Shown in pieces: positions 47,049 to 58,603 of a stretch of 64,000 bases of DNA. The notes below the pieces were generated by a model. That model did no database searches. It was not told where the DNA came from and saw only the letters and a program-made list of their open reading frames with translations. Position numbers and translations under genes: made by a program. Numbering within the stretch: the stretch's first letter is position 1; each line of letters opens with the position of its first letter. Source of the DNA: Gaeumannomyces sp. JS-464 (taxonomy: Eukaryota > Ascomycota > Sordariomycetes > Magnaporthales > Magnaporthaceae); NCBI GenBank assembly GCA_002197995.1, contig NGZR01000004.1:248001-312000 (forward strand), in the 5' to 3' direction.

Positions 47049-48111
47049 ATGGCAATCCATGCGGAGCTCGATAAGGCAATAGCTGCCGCCACCACCTACA
47101 GCGAATACAAATACGGCACCCTCAGCGACCTGCAGATTTTGGGCATCTGGGACTTTCGGCCCAGCGATGCCGAGAGAGCCAACGACAGCTCTGCTGTCAA
47201 GTACTGGGTCGTGTAAGCCCCCCTTCATCCTCCTGCCTTTCTTTCCCCTTGTCTTCCCTTATCCATCTTCGTTCCTGACAATCCCCAATCAAAGCTTCAT
47301 CCACGGCGGTGCCTGGCGAGACCCGAGGGTGACTCTGCGCGCCATCGAGCCGACCATCGCCCAGCTCGTGGCGTCGCCGGCCCACAGCGCGCGTATCGCT
47401 GGCGTCGCCTCCATCGACTATCGTCTTACCGCGCACCCAGACTTCCCGCAGGACCCGGCTACCACCCCTCCTGGTCAGCTGCGCAATGCCCACCACCCGG
47501 ACCATGTGCGGGACGTGGCCGCTGCCATGACCCTCCTAGCCACCCTGCGCCCGCTCGCCGGGCCCTGCACCGGCTACGTGCTCGCCGGCCACAGCGCCGG
47601 CGCCACCCTGGCCCTGCAGCTGCTCATGGGCTCCCGCGCCGGCGTCCACGTCGCTGCTGCCAATGGTGATGATGCTGCATCTGCGCCGCCTTCGCTGCTG
47701 CCATTCCCCGCTCCCGCCGCCATCATCGGGTACGAGGGCCTCTACGACCTGCGTGGCATCTGCGCTCGCAAAGGGTATACTATCCTGTTCGCCCCGCCGT
47801 TTGGCGGCGACGAGAACGCCTGGGACCGCGTGAGCCCCGCCCTGCACCGCGGGTTCGCCACCGACTGGGCCGACTGGGCCGCCGCCACCGATGCTGCTCA
47901 GGGGCGGAAGCGCCTCGTCGTCGTTGCGCAGTCGTCCGAGGACGAGCTTGTCGACATGAACGAGGCGCTCGCCATGGAGCGCGCGCTGCGCGGTGACGGC
48001 GTGCCCTGCCTGCTGGTTACCGACGTCAGAGGTACGCACAACGAGGTGCTGGAGGCCGGCACCGAGATTGTCAGGGTGCTGGTGCAGACCCTTGATGCGC
48101 TCGAGGCATAG
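47049..48111 (+). CDS. bna7: kynurenine formamidase (BNA7-type alpha/beta hydrolase)
   Basis: The enzyme hydrolyses N-formyl-L-kynurenine to kynurenine and formate in tryptophan degradation and de novo NAD synthesis. Exons 47049-47212 and 47295-48111 are joined across an 82-bp intron (GTAAGC...CAAAG) and give 326 residues without frameshift; the split restores KYWVVFIHGGAW. The oxyanion motif HGGAW is at about 58-62, the nucleophile elbow GHSAG has Ser155, the likely acid is in SSEDELVD (Asp271 or Asp275) and the catalytic His is in GTHNEV (His303). The start is the first ATG in frame (47049); the N-terminal segment YSEYKYGTLSDLQILGIWDF is family-like. The gene is convergent with the transporter gene that follows. 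Confidence 0.85.
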
Positions 48112-48555
48112 ATACGAGTCGAATAGATTCGCGCTCAAATGGTAGGTGTATCGAGCAGATAGAATCGAGAGATGCCTGCTTCCCTGTTTGTCCGTCTGAC
48201 TCGTTTGGGTGGTGTTGATATTCTCTGATTATTACTTATGCCGTATTGATAGGTTGGCGTGCTATGTATGGGCATGTAGCCAAGCCACCATCGCCCCATT
48301 CTCGTTTCGTCGTCGCGGGATCCTGCCCTTTCCATCACATACTTATGCCCCTTTCTACACTAAACACAGACCCTGACCCCGATCACTTGATCTGTATTCC
48401 CAAACCATGTTCTATTCCATCCCAACTCTTGTAATCCAATCCAGTATTGATACCCTTGAACTCCTTGCTTGCTTTTTGTAATCCTGTCTTTATAAAGACA
48501 CCCGTCCATTATTACCACCATTTTTTTTCTGTACCATTACCACCACCGACACATA
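48112..48555. other. convergent 3' region between formamidase and MFS genes
   Basis: A 444-bp AT-richer spacer holds both 3' ends. No further gene is seen. Confidence 0.5.
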
Positions 48556-50269
48556 TTACACACCCAGTACCTCGATCTTCTTCTCCGTAGCAGTGCTGCT
48601 AGGCTTCGTCTTGGACCCCCACGCCACAAGCCCGCCGACGACGGCCAGCGAGCCCGCCCAGATCTGAGCAGGCAGGTACCAGTGGCCGCCGCTGGCGTCG
48701 ACGATTGCCGCAGCCAAGGGCGGGCCAATGAGAGTCGCGAGGCCTGCAAAGGCGCACAGCATGCCGAAGCGCACACCGACGCGGCTCGGGTCCGGGGTTA
48801 GTGCCACCAGGACGGCGGGCCAGATGCCTTGCGCCGCGCCGTTGGCGAGGCCAAAAACAACGGCGAAGGCATACATGCCCGCGGGTCCCGTCGCGCCTGC
48901 CCAGCCGAGGATGGAGATGCCCGTGATCACGGCGGCGATGATGAACACGCCCGCCGGGCCTAGGCGCTTGTACCGGCCCGCCAAGAAACCCGCTAGGGGC
49001 CGCGTCGGGATGCCTAGGGCCGAGTTGATCATGAGAAGCGCCACTGATTGGGTCGGTGCCATGCCCGCCACGACCTCGCCGATTATATTAATCTGTTGTG
49101 GTTATGGCATCGTGTTAGTACATGGACCATGATGTGGAAAGAGACAAACGTGAGAGAAAGGGGTTTGACTCACGTAGAAGAAAGCAAAGTATAGTGCGAC
49201 GAAAAAGAGAAACGACGAGACGACGAAGCAGATAAAGGGGATCTCTTTGAGCGCTCCGACGTCGATGAGCGGCTCGGAGCCTTCCTGCTGCTGCTTCCTC
49301 TCCTCTACCAGGCGCTGGTGTCGGCACGGTCGCATGAGGGCGAGGGCGCAGGCGCAAAAAGCCAGGGCCACGAACCCGGCGACCCTCATCGCCCAGGCGA
49401 AGCCGATGTGGGTCATCAGGTGCTGTACCAGCGCGGGGAACACGATACTTCCTATGCTCGTTCCCATAGTGGCTGAGGTCACGGCAACCCTGTGAGGAGG
49501 AAGATGGTATGTTAGAGCTTTCCCGTGGTTCCGATGGAGATCAGTGCGATGCTGATGTGGGGTACGAGGGATAGGGCAAACACGTGCGGTGGCGTGGGTG
49601 CGGGTTTACTCACGATCGCTTCGACTCGTCAAAATGCGAGTCGATGACGGCCAGGGTCGGCGGCGTCAGCATGCCCAGGCCCAGGCCCGTGCAGAGGCCC
49701 TGAGACAGGAAGATCTGCCACCACACGCCCTGCGCCAGGCTGGCCGTGAAGGTGCCGAGGGCGACGAGGACGGCGCCGCCAGCGACGGTCGACAGGATGT
49801 AGCCGGCGTCGGAGAGACGGCCCGAGACAACACAGAGCAAATAAGCCAGGAAGCCCTGGACCGCGCCGACCCAAGCCACCTGCGACGCTGGCAGCCCCTG
49901 CGCCGAGACGTAGTACAGCTGGAAGACGCCGAACGTGGCCGGGAAGCCCCAGCCGACGGCGTTGAGGAGCACGCCGGCGACGACCTGCGACCAGGCCGCG
50001 AAGCCGCCGTTGGGCGGAGGGTCGAGGGCCGCTAGTGTGGCCGACGAGGAGGCGAATGAAGCATATGAGGTAGGGGAAATGGGGGAGGGTGTGGGCGATG
50101 ATGGTGACGAGGGCTGACCGGCGTCATGGCTGTGTATACTAGGAGGGTAGGATGGTGTTGGTGTGACGTCCGAGTCTGAGTTTACGATGGCCCTGACCTC
50201 GACGACCACGCCGACGTCCTTCTTCTCCACGTCTACGGCCTTGGCCGTCTTGGTGAAGCTGTCGCCCAT
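48556..50269 (-). CDS. MFS transporter, monocarboxylate-transporter-like (MCT/Mch family)
   Basis: Three exons (49614-50269, 49174-49489 and 48556-49092) with introns of 124 and 81 bp (GTGAGT donors; ACAG and AACAG acceptors) give 502 residues and no frameshift. A Ser/Pro-rich cytosolic N-terminus of about 80 residues precedes twelve predicted membrane segments, the first starting at NGGFAAWSQVVAGVLLNAVG. The segment YYVSAQGLPASQVAWVGAVQ and the loop GRLSDAGY are typical of fungal monocarboxylate-like carriers, as is SATMGTSIGSIVFPALVQHL in the middle. A basic and acidic central loop (RLVEERKQQQEGSEPLI) separates the two six-helix halves. The substrate cannot be inferred; many family members move small acids or secondary-metabolite precursors across the plasma membrane. 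Confidence 0.85.
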
Positions 50270-52514
50270 GTTGAGGGACTGGACTTGGCGACGCGCTCGA
50301 GAGAACCGCTGCGAAGAGGCAGGACTAAAAGGAGACCAAAGAAGAAGGCTCGAGATGGGAGAGTCAAGACGAGGAAGATGATGATGATGGTTCTTGATAG
50401 GCACCAGGCCTGTTGAAACTGGTGGGAGCCCATCTCTCTTTTATCCCTCGGCCACCGTCCCAACATCGCCTTGATACCTCATCGGGTACTGACTTTTTTT
50501 TCTTTCTCGTTGTCGCTGCCACCACCCCCTCGATGTTGTGCTCTTCACCCCCTGAGCCCGTTCTCGGCCCACACTAGGTGTATATCGGCTGTGTGTTTCG
50601 AGACCAGCACGAGTCCCGACTTTTTTCGTTCCCCCACATTTGTTTCCCAAGCCCAGGCCAGACCAGGGGGGAGACTCGGGGCAGTGCGCCGCCGGCCAAC
50701 GGATGACTATTGCATCCATTTTCCGCTTCGTACCCTCCTCCGGCCTCCACATCGCCCCATGATGGCTTCACAGGGAAGGAGCTGGCGAGAAAACAGCGGT
50801 GCTGTCGAAGCGGATCTTTTGGGGCGGCGTGCACCTTCCTGCCTTTCTATCCACGCCCTTTCCTCCCTCCATTCCTTCTTCACTCTTTCCATTTTCTGCA
50901 AGTCGGTCAGTGGGAAAGCTCCCACCTCTCCGCTCTCCACAACCACCCTGCCTCGACTACCGCAGGCAAAAGCTGGCTCACCGGCTGCTCTGCTCCATCC
51001 CAAATTTTCAGCGGGCTGTCGCGCCTGAGCTAGGGGAAACGGCGCTCTCAATCCTGTTCGTCCGTTCCCTTGCTCTGGCCGCTATTTCTGCTCCTCCCAC
51101 CCTCCCGTACCGATCTCGCAATCCTGACGTAGGTGATGGGCACACCGGTTCCACGAAATGAAGGTAGGAGGGGAACGGGGAAGGGCAAGGGAAAAGGTGA
51201 CGGGGCCATTATCCGTTCGTGGGATGCGCGCCCACGTCTCTCATGGCTCCTCCCACCATCTTTTGGCGGCACCTATGCAGGTGCGAAAGAAAGAAAAAAT
51301 AAGAAGGCTGGAGCAAGCACGCAGCGGCAGCAGCTGATGGTGACGAAGCGGCGCTTCTCGGTAGCAGCACAAGAGGTCACGAGAATCGAAAAAAAAATAA
51401 AAATAAAAAATAAGGGGAGCAAACCACCAACAAGCAGGGGTGCGAGCTTATGCCTCACCGGTCCACCTGCCGCCGCCGCCGCAACAACGAGATGGAGAAA
51501 GTGAAGATATGAAAGAGTGAGTAACAGCAAGGAAAAAGGACCCTTCCCTGAAAATAGAATCGCGTGTGCTGTTTCTAGCAGTATTCTCCACATTGGCTGG
51601 CTGAGGCCCCAGCGCCAGGCCGAAGCTTTCCTTTCCCTGGACCTTGCCACTCCACCCAAAAGCTGTTTCTTTCCCCGAAAATTTTTTGTCCTTGGTCCTC
51701 TCTCCCCGTGTCCCCCTCACCAATCCCCAAGTCTTGTCTAACAATCCTCCCTGATCTTCCTTTCTGGCCCGGTCTGGACTTTCTGGGCCTTTGGCGCGCG
51801 GACACTACGGCAGGTTATGGGGCTAACGCCCTCCACTCCCAAGCAGGGGGGCGTGGCTGTTGGAGAGCCCAAGAGGAGCCGCCCGCCCGGTATGGGAATG
51901 ACAATCCATCAGACATGCCCGATATCGCGGAGGGTGTAGCCGCAAGCAGGTGTAGCCAGAGCTCGCAGCCCGACCCAAAAAACTCAACCATCACCCTTCC
52001 CCCACCGGCCTGCACCAGGGGTACTAATAAGGCACGGAATTCAGCCCGTGCTCTCATCCGCCTCTCCTCCCCTGTTACATACCTAGGTAGGTACCTATGC
52101 TGTACCTGGGTTGCAAGCCAGCATGTAAATGCCGAATGGGGGAAATTCTGGAGACAGTGGGAGCTAGCGTGGAAGCGCAAAGCCGACACCGACGACAGGA
52201 AAAGGCGGGATAGTGCGAAAGGACCGGAATTTCCTTTTGGGCATCGCCACAATGCCTAAACCCCACATGCACATCAGGTCGAATCTCCGTGGACGCTAAA
52301 AAGGAGAAAGGTTCCTAACGCACGTAGGAGAGAAGACGGGATGCATGTCAAAATGGAAGGGCAAAAGTTAGGTGTGGTCACCTACACACCACCCAACTTA
52401 CGAGCGGGCTGACATGGCGAACTTGTTTTACTTTGCTGGTTTTGGTTGGCTGCTGGTGCGGGCCCACCGAAAACACCTCTCCTCACATACTCTTTTCTGT
52501 GCTCTACGGCCAGA

Positions 52515-52536
52515 CAGGTAGGTAGGTAGGTAGGTA
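52515..52536. repeat. GGTA tetranucleotide repeat
   Basis: Five consecutive GGTA units in intergenic DNA. It belongs to the family of ACCTAGGT/GGTAGGTA-like short motifs scattered in this window. Confidence 0.8.
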
Positions 52537-54755
52537 CTGCGTGCATCCTCTTCTCCCTCCCTCGCACTGCCGGGATATTAGGTCCGGCAAGGCCTTCCGT
52601 CCCGCCCCGACGAGACCGAGATGCGTTGGTCTGTTTCGGCATTGCGTGATGACTGGACAGAAAGGAAACAACGAAAACCGAAAAGCGCGGTGTGCGCCTG
52701 GGTCGTACCCAACGTGCATGGCTCTCCATCCCTCGGTCTGTCCGGGCATACAGTACTCCTCCTCTCACGGAGGGTGAGCGAGGGAGCGAGCAGCCGTGGA
52801 CAAATCGTCTGGCCACGCGGAATCCTCCCACCTTCACGATGTGGAGCAAGCAGCGCAGGTCCCCCTGTTGGGGGTTGGGGGTCTGGGGGGGCGTGCGACC
52901 AGCGCGTGTCCGCCGCTCGTGTAGTCATGGTGGAGAAGCTCCTGGGCCTCGACCCTTCCATATGTCGCATCGGCTATCGAAAACGAAACCTTGTGACTGA
53001 TCGGAATTTGGAAGCGGGAGAGCGAAAAGTGGGCGTGAAATCGGCTTTGCTGTCAAGGAGGCAGGAGGCCATGAGTAAGTGCTGGCGGGAGGGGAAAAGG
53101 GAACGGGGACGGGGAGGGAAATTGATGGCTAGCGCATGGTCTAGGTGAGGTGGTGGCTCATGTTGTGTCGCGGCGGTCAGTGCTGCTGAGTGGGTGGGCT
53201 GCCAGCGAACCGCCAGATCAAAAAAAAAAAAAAAAAAAAAAAAAAGGAAATAAGCAAAATATCAGGGGTCTGGTGGTGTGGGTGGTGATGGGAATGTGAC
53301 AGCCCGGCCTGTTTGCTTCCCTCCCCAAAAATAAGGTGCATTCCGTTCCGCGCGAACCTACGTTGACGTTTTGATACCCGGACATGTTCCAAGGTCGCAT
53401 TCCAAGGAACACAAATGGAAGAAAGGCGAATGGAAGCAGCGAATTGGCCCGGAGCCAATCAACATGAGAGCATGCGGACCCACCTTCCCAAGACGGATAG
53501 TAGCGAAACGCACAGACGCTTTCTTTCTCCAGAGGTGCAGGTGCCTTATTTCCTCAGGAACCATTGCAGATTCGGTCCAATGGCCTGTCGCGCGCCAAAG
53601 CGGGCCAGCCAGCCTCTCGGGATGATGACGTAACAGCAGCAACGACCACTGAACGTCCGAACGACCCCTCCTTTTTTTTCTGCCGCAGCGCCCGCTTGTC
53701 GCAAAAGCAGCATCCCGACGCAAGGTACGTATCCCCTCCCTGGCCATCGATCCAATCAAAGCGCATCGCAAAAAATGGCATTCCGGACCAAACAAAACGA
53801 CTGCGGAGAGCTCCACGAACTCCACCTTTTTTTTCTGTGTCTTGTCTTTTTGGCAGCGGGATCGCGACAGACGATGACCCCGCCAAACCCAAAAAGGGGA
53901 AGCAGTTGGCGCTAGGCCGAAAAAGGAATAGCCAACCGGCACTTTAAGTTGACGTGAAGCGAAAGAGCACACACCCCGCGAGCGCGAAAGTTGTCGCCGT
54001 TGCCGCCACGACGTCTTGATAGATCGTGATTATAGTGGCATTTGGCGAATGCGCCTCTATCCCATGTTGTTGGCTTCTTTCAATATTCCTTCATCCTCCT
54101 ATCTTTTCTTTTAAATACGGGGTGCCGGCTGCCTCGCGGAGCCTCAGCGAGGTAGGTAATTAATTTATAGTGATCGCTACCGAACGGCAAAGCGGTCGGC
54201 TCCCTTCCTCCCTCACCGAAAATCCCAGCCCAAACTGCGAATAATGTGCCGGGCAAGGTGAGGAAGGCTCCGTCTCAATGCTCGTCTGTCTGTCACATCG
54301 TGAACTCAGCTGGGGAGGGAAGTGCGCCAAGGGGCGTGTGCACACCGCGCACGTTCCCAGCTCCATTGATCCTCGGGGACCTGGAGGCCAAGGCCGGGAC
54401 AACCGGGGCTAGCCGCCGACAACGGACGCAATGCTGGCTCGTGTCAGCGCAGACTGGCACCGGCCAATTAATACGGGGCTTGGCGCGCGAGACAAAAAAA
54501 AAAAGGGCGCGCCGCCGGGCTTGTTTCCCATTCGACTCTTTTTTTTCGTCTTCCCCTGATTTGGGTAGGTTATACCAAAGTTTGGGTCTGGAACGTCCAT
54601 CCAGGAAAGGAAACAAAGATCCAGAACAACGAGAATGTCGGTGTGTGCCCACACACTTCACGCGCATGAGCTAGCACGCCGAAACCGTACCGTAGTACCG
54701 TACTTTCTGGTATCTCTCCTCACGATATCCACAATGAGCTCGATTTCCCCGTCGG

Positions 54756-54784
54756 AACACACGCACACACACACGCGCGCGCAC
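54756..54784. repeat. AC/GC dinucleotide microsatellite
   Basis: An imperfect CA run passes into CGCGCG. The alternating purine-pyrimidine track could adopt Z-DNA in principle; it lies about 70 bp from an A23 tract. Confidence 0.75.
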
Positions 54785-56405
54785 CAACAACCTGAGTCGC
54801 CTCCTTGGCTCCGTCCCAGGGGGTGGTGGTGGGCGCGGCGAGCCGCCCGCCAAAAAAAAAAAAAAAAAAAAAAAGTCACGATAGTCATAAAAACCCGCGT
54901 GACGTCCCCCGTGGACACGTATCCCGGTCTCGCCAACAACCCGACCCGACCTCTTCCCCTTTCTGGTCGCATGGATGTTCAAATCGTGTTGTTATTTGTC
55001 TTTTCTCGCGCACACACGCTCTCTCTCTCCTAACGCACGTTCTGTCTCACACCACACGCCCTCTTTCCGCACACTCGCACACGCGCGGTCTCTCGTGCCA
55101 CAATCGATCCGAAGTGGACTCGAAATATCACTTCTCCTGCGGCGCTTAGCAATAAAAAAGAAGAAAGAAAAGAAAAAAAAAGACGAGAAAATACCCACAT
55201 TCACAGAGAGAGAGAGAAAGCAGCAACAACAGACACATAAAAAAAAGACGAGCCAGCTGACACGGGGAGCAAACGAGTAGATGAAGAGATAACAGGAAAA
55301 AAAAAAAAACAAAAAAAAAAGAAGAAAAACCAGGGAGGAAGAACCCAAGCGATATATCTCCCAAACCCACCGGAAAACCCTTCCTTTCTCTTCCCCTTTC
55401 CCCAGAGATTTCTTTTGCCCTCTGACCCTCTGATCCACGGTTGCCTGTCCAGGAGAATCTGAACTCGGTGAACCCGCCCCGGATTTTGTGTCTTTTTAAG
55501 GGGAGGGAAACACGGCCTGTCCCCCACCCCCAAAAAAGCACCCCTTGTTGCCTCAACAAGCACAGCCGGGATGCACCCCGGCCTCCTGCTCACCAAGGAA
55601 ATCGACACGACTGAGCCATCTTGTAGCTACCAATGTCCACTGAAGTCGTCCCGCCGGTAAACGATGTTTTGGTTTTCGTAGACTTGAACAGTTCCAAGCC
55701 CAGCAGCTTGCCGCGCTCGAAGCACCATCGTAGTCGGGCTCCAGGGCTCAACCGGTCCCGACGATCACCGTGGTGCTGCCAACCTTTTCCACTCTGCGAG
55801 TACACCCTTCGCTAGAACCAAAACTTCTTTTCGAGAGAAAAGGAAAAGAAGAAGCCTGAGCAATAAAAAACAGAGACGAACATGACCAGGAAGAAAAAAA
55901 AGTGTTCGCCAGCGCCCAAAAAAAAAAAAACGAACCCATCCCGTGATTTGTGGTTGAAAAGGAGTGGAATGATATCTGTAAGAGGCAGATATCGCCATTA
56001 CATCCACTGGTAAACACAACTAACGCCCTGGCTCCGAAAACAAAGTATCTCGAGAGCAAAAGCAAGAAACGGACACGGGTAACGGATAGAGAAACGAGCC
56101 GAGGGGAAAACCAGAGCAAACCAGACTCTCAACTTTTTGATGGCTCGGTGAAGCCACGACAGCTGTCGTGAACCGCGATCCGGCGAGGACATCCCCTCCC
56201 AATCCCCGCCACGTTGTGGCCGCGTTCCACGACGCCCAGTTCCGACACCCTCTTCTTCCTTTTTTTTCTGATGCTTTCTTGATTTCCGGAATATCATGGA
56301 AGATCCGACTACTTCAAGACAAGTCCAGCCAGCATGGTTTGCTGGAGAACAAGTCTATCCAAAGAGAGGCGACGAAGAAAAGAGGAGACGGCTCCCGAAA
56401 GCCGC

Positions 56406-58603
56406 TCACCTCTTCCGCTTCTTGTTCTTGTCCAAGGGAAGCGACGCGATTGGCGGGAGAATGGTAGTAGATGCCGGGGCGATGGGCGCAGCAGGGAGGA
56501 GGGTCTGCTGTGAGATGGGGACAACCGTGGCGGGGGCCGAGACCTCGTCCTTCTTGATGGGGACGCCCATGTGACGACCGTACCGGCCCTTGCGCCCGTT
56601 GCCCTCGTCTTCGCTGATGCAGAGTTCGGCCGGGATGCCTGCGTCCTTGCAGCGACCGCACGGCCTCTGGCGATCGCATCCCTTCTTGCTCTTGCGGCAG
56701 CGCTGGCAGCGAGGCTTGCTCGACAGGTCTGGCTGGTCGTCCTCGCCCATCCCGGTAGGGAACACAGCGCCACCATTAGAAGCAACCGATTGCTTGCGCG
56801 AGGGCGCCGGCAACGACGCGGGCGACATTGGCCCGGCGGGCATCACCGCTGGAGGCGCAGCCTTCTTGGTCTTGGCCCCGGCCGAAGGCTTGGAGGCTTT
56901 GGCCGAAGCCGTTTTGATGGGCTTGGGCTTTGCGCTTGCGCCGTTGTTCTTGGCAGCGTCCTGAATGAAGCCGTTGGTCGAGGGCTTGGTGCTGGGCGCA
57001 CCCATAAGACCGCCCGTCACGCCGCGCGCAAAGTCGTTCTGCTCTATGCTCTCGCGAGGGCCGACAAGATGGCTCTCTGTGGTTGGGTACAGCCTCTTGC
57101 TGGTGCCAGCAGCATCCAGCTTCTGTTTCCGTGCCGCAGGGAGCTCATCCTCGCTCTCGCTCTCAGCGTCGCTGGTGGCTCCCGTGCTAGAGGAGGCATC
57201 TGCCCTCCCGCTGAAGGTGTCATCCAGGGTTGAGGCTGAAGTCCTTCCGTGCGAGATGTTGGACACATCGCCCAGGCGCATCAGCTGTATTGCGACGTCC
57301 TTGTCCTCTTCTGACATGCAGCTTCCCACTGTCGGGTCCGGCGTCGGGAGGATGCCCATGGATGGGCCGATACCCATGCCAGACGGGTAGCCAATGCTAC
57401 CGCGATTGCGACGGCTCTCGGGGCCGGGGGTGACAAAGGCGCCGGGGTGGCTGAAGCCATTGCCATTGCTCTGGGGCGACTGGAGTGGCCGCGGGTGTGT
57501 GAAGGGGTTCTGGCCGGGCTGAACAAAAGCAGCGAGGTGCGAGAGTGCTCAATGCGGCGGGCAGGAGACACGGAAGGGTTGGAAGTTGCCGCAGGCATCT
57601 GTGGGGGCGCGAAGAGAGGCAATTCCTGGAGCGAAAAGCATGCGCTGTCAGTAAAACACTTATCCGACGAGAAAATAGCGCAACCCCGACGTCAGCGGGC
57701 TACACACCGAGCTCTCGAACTTGGCCCGCTTGCGACGGCCGCCCTCGACAATGTTCTCGACGCTGATCTCGGTGGTCCCGATCTGTTCCTTGCTCTTCCC
57801 GCATGAAGACCCTGGGGCGCCGTCTCCGCTGCTGTAGCCGTTGATGCTATCATTGCAGCCGTCGCCGCGGTTCTTGGACGACTGAGAGCGGCCCTTCTTG
57901 GACGCAGCGGGGTTTTTGTGCCGGCAGACGTGCTCCTGCGGCCTCGGCCGCTGTTGGGTGACGGGCTGCGCCGGCGGGAGGTCCTAGAGCCCGGGCGAGA
58001 CATGTGCGCATCGTACTGGTGATGCGAGGAAGGGTGAGAGCCGAAGCCGTCATGGCTGAAGTACGGCTGTGCGCCGACGGCAGAATGGTGGTATGAGTGG
58101 GCGCCAAAGGAGCCAGAGGCGGCGGTAGGCTCCTCGATGACCCGGACGTAGACGATCATGTTGTTGCGAAAGTTCTCGTAGCGCGCAATCAGCGTGTTGC
58201 CAGCCTCGTCCTCAAAGCTCACGCCCTTGGAGCTGGTGGGACTCGAGTACAGGCCGTAAAAGTTCTTGACCGTTGTCACAATAGACTCGGTGGCATCATG
58301 GGGATATATCTGCACACGCATGGGCAGGCGCGCGCGGTACTGCTCGGACGAGATCAACTCGAACCTGACATTCTTAGGCTCCGGCTGGGGCGACGCCGAC
58401 GGGCGGCCCTCATTGGAGCCATTGGAAGCTGGAGACATCTCCATGGTGCTGGTGGCTCGCAGGATCACGGGGGCGTCTTGGAGCTTGCCGGCGGTCGAGT
58501 GCGCTCGATTGCGGCGCTGTTCCTCCGAAGCGCCAGCCTCGTCGGTGTATGGAGGAGAGTATGAGCAAGACTCGGCAGCCGAGATCAGGCTCAGGAATTC
58601 CAT
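56406..58603 (-). CDS. Zn(II)2Cys6 transcription factor with C-terminal-half zinc cluster
   Basis: The start at ATG 58601-58603 gives MEFLSLISAAESCSYSPPYT. An N-terminal compact domain follows: KNVRFELISSEQYRARLPMR, then VQIYPHDATESIVTTVKNFY, and GVSFEDEAGNTLIARYENFR with NNMIVYVRVIEEP, which looks like a small beta-grasp or PB1-like fold. A Ser/Arg-rich linker ends in GTTEISVENIVEGGRRKRAK. An 82-bp intron (57626-57707) and a disordered Ala/Lys/Pro region precede the zinc cluster CQRCRKSKKGCDRQRPCGRC followed by KDAGIPAELC (about 56645-56720). The tail is basic (KNKKRKR). Fungal Zn2Cys6 clusters usually sit at the N-terminus, so this order is unusual. Frame changes near 57910 and 57530 are inferred. 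The protein is about 705 residues long; no named orthologue is claimed. Confidence 0.8.

Larger units (their letters stand above)
50270..56405. other. 6.1-kb intergenic region with microsatellites and homopolymers
   Basis: It lies upstream of the MFS gene and downstream of the zinc-cluster gene. I find no supported coding gene: frames are short, GC- or homopolymer-driven and antisense to one another. Features are a GGTA repeat, AC microsatellite, A26 (53220-53245), A23 (54852-54874) and purine-rich stretches around 55150-55330 and 55860-55930. A long leader, a lncRNA or a strongly intron-split gene cannot be excluded. Confidence 0.45.

Noticed and set aside
23530..54874. A20-A28 tracts as retrotransposon poly-A tails
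   Set aside because: No target-site duplications, reverse-transcriptase remnants or SINE-like bodies were seen beside them.
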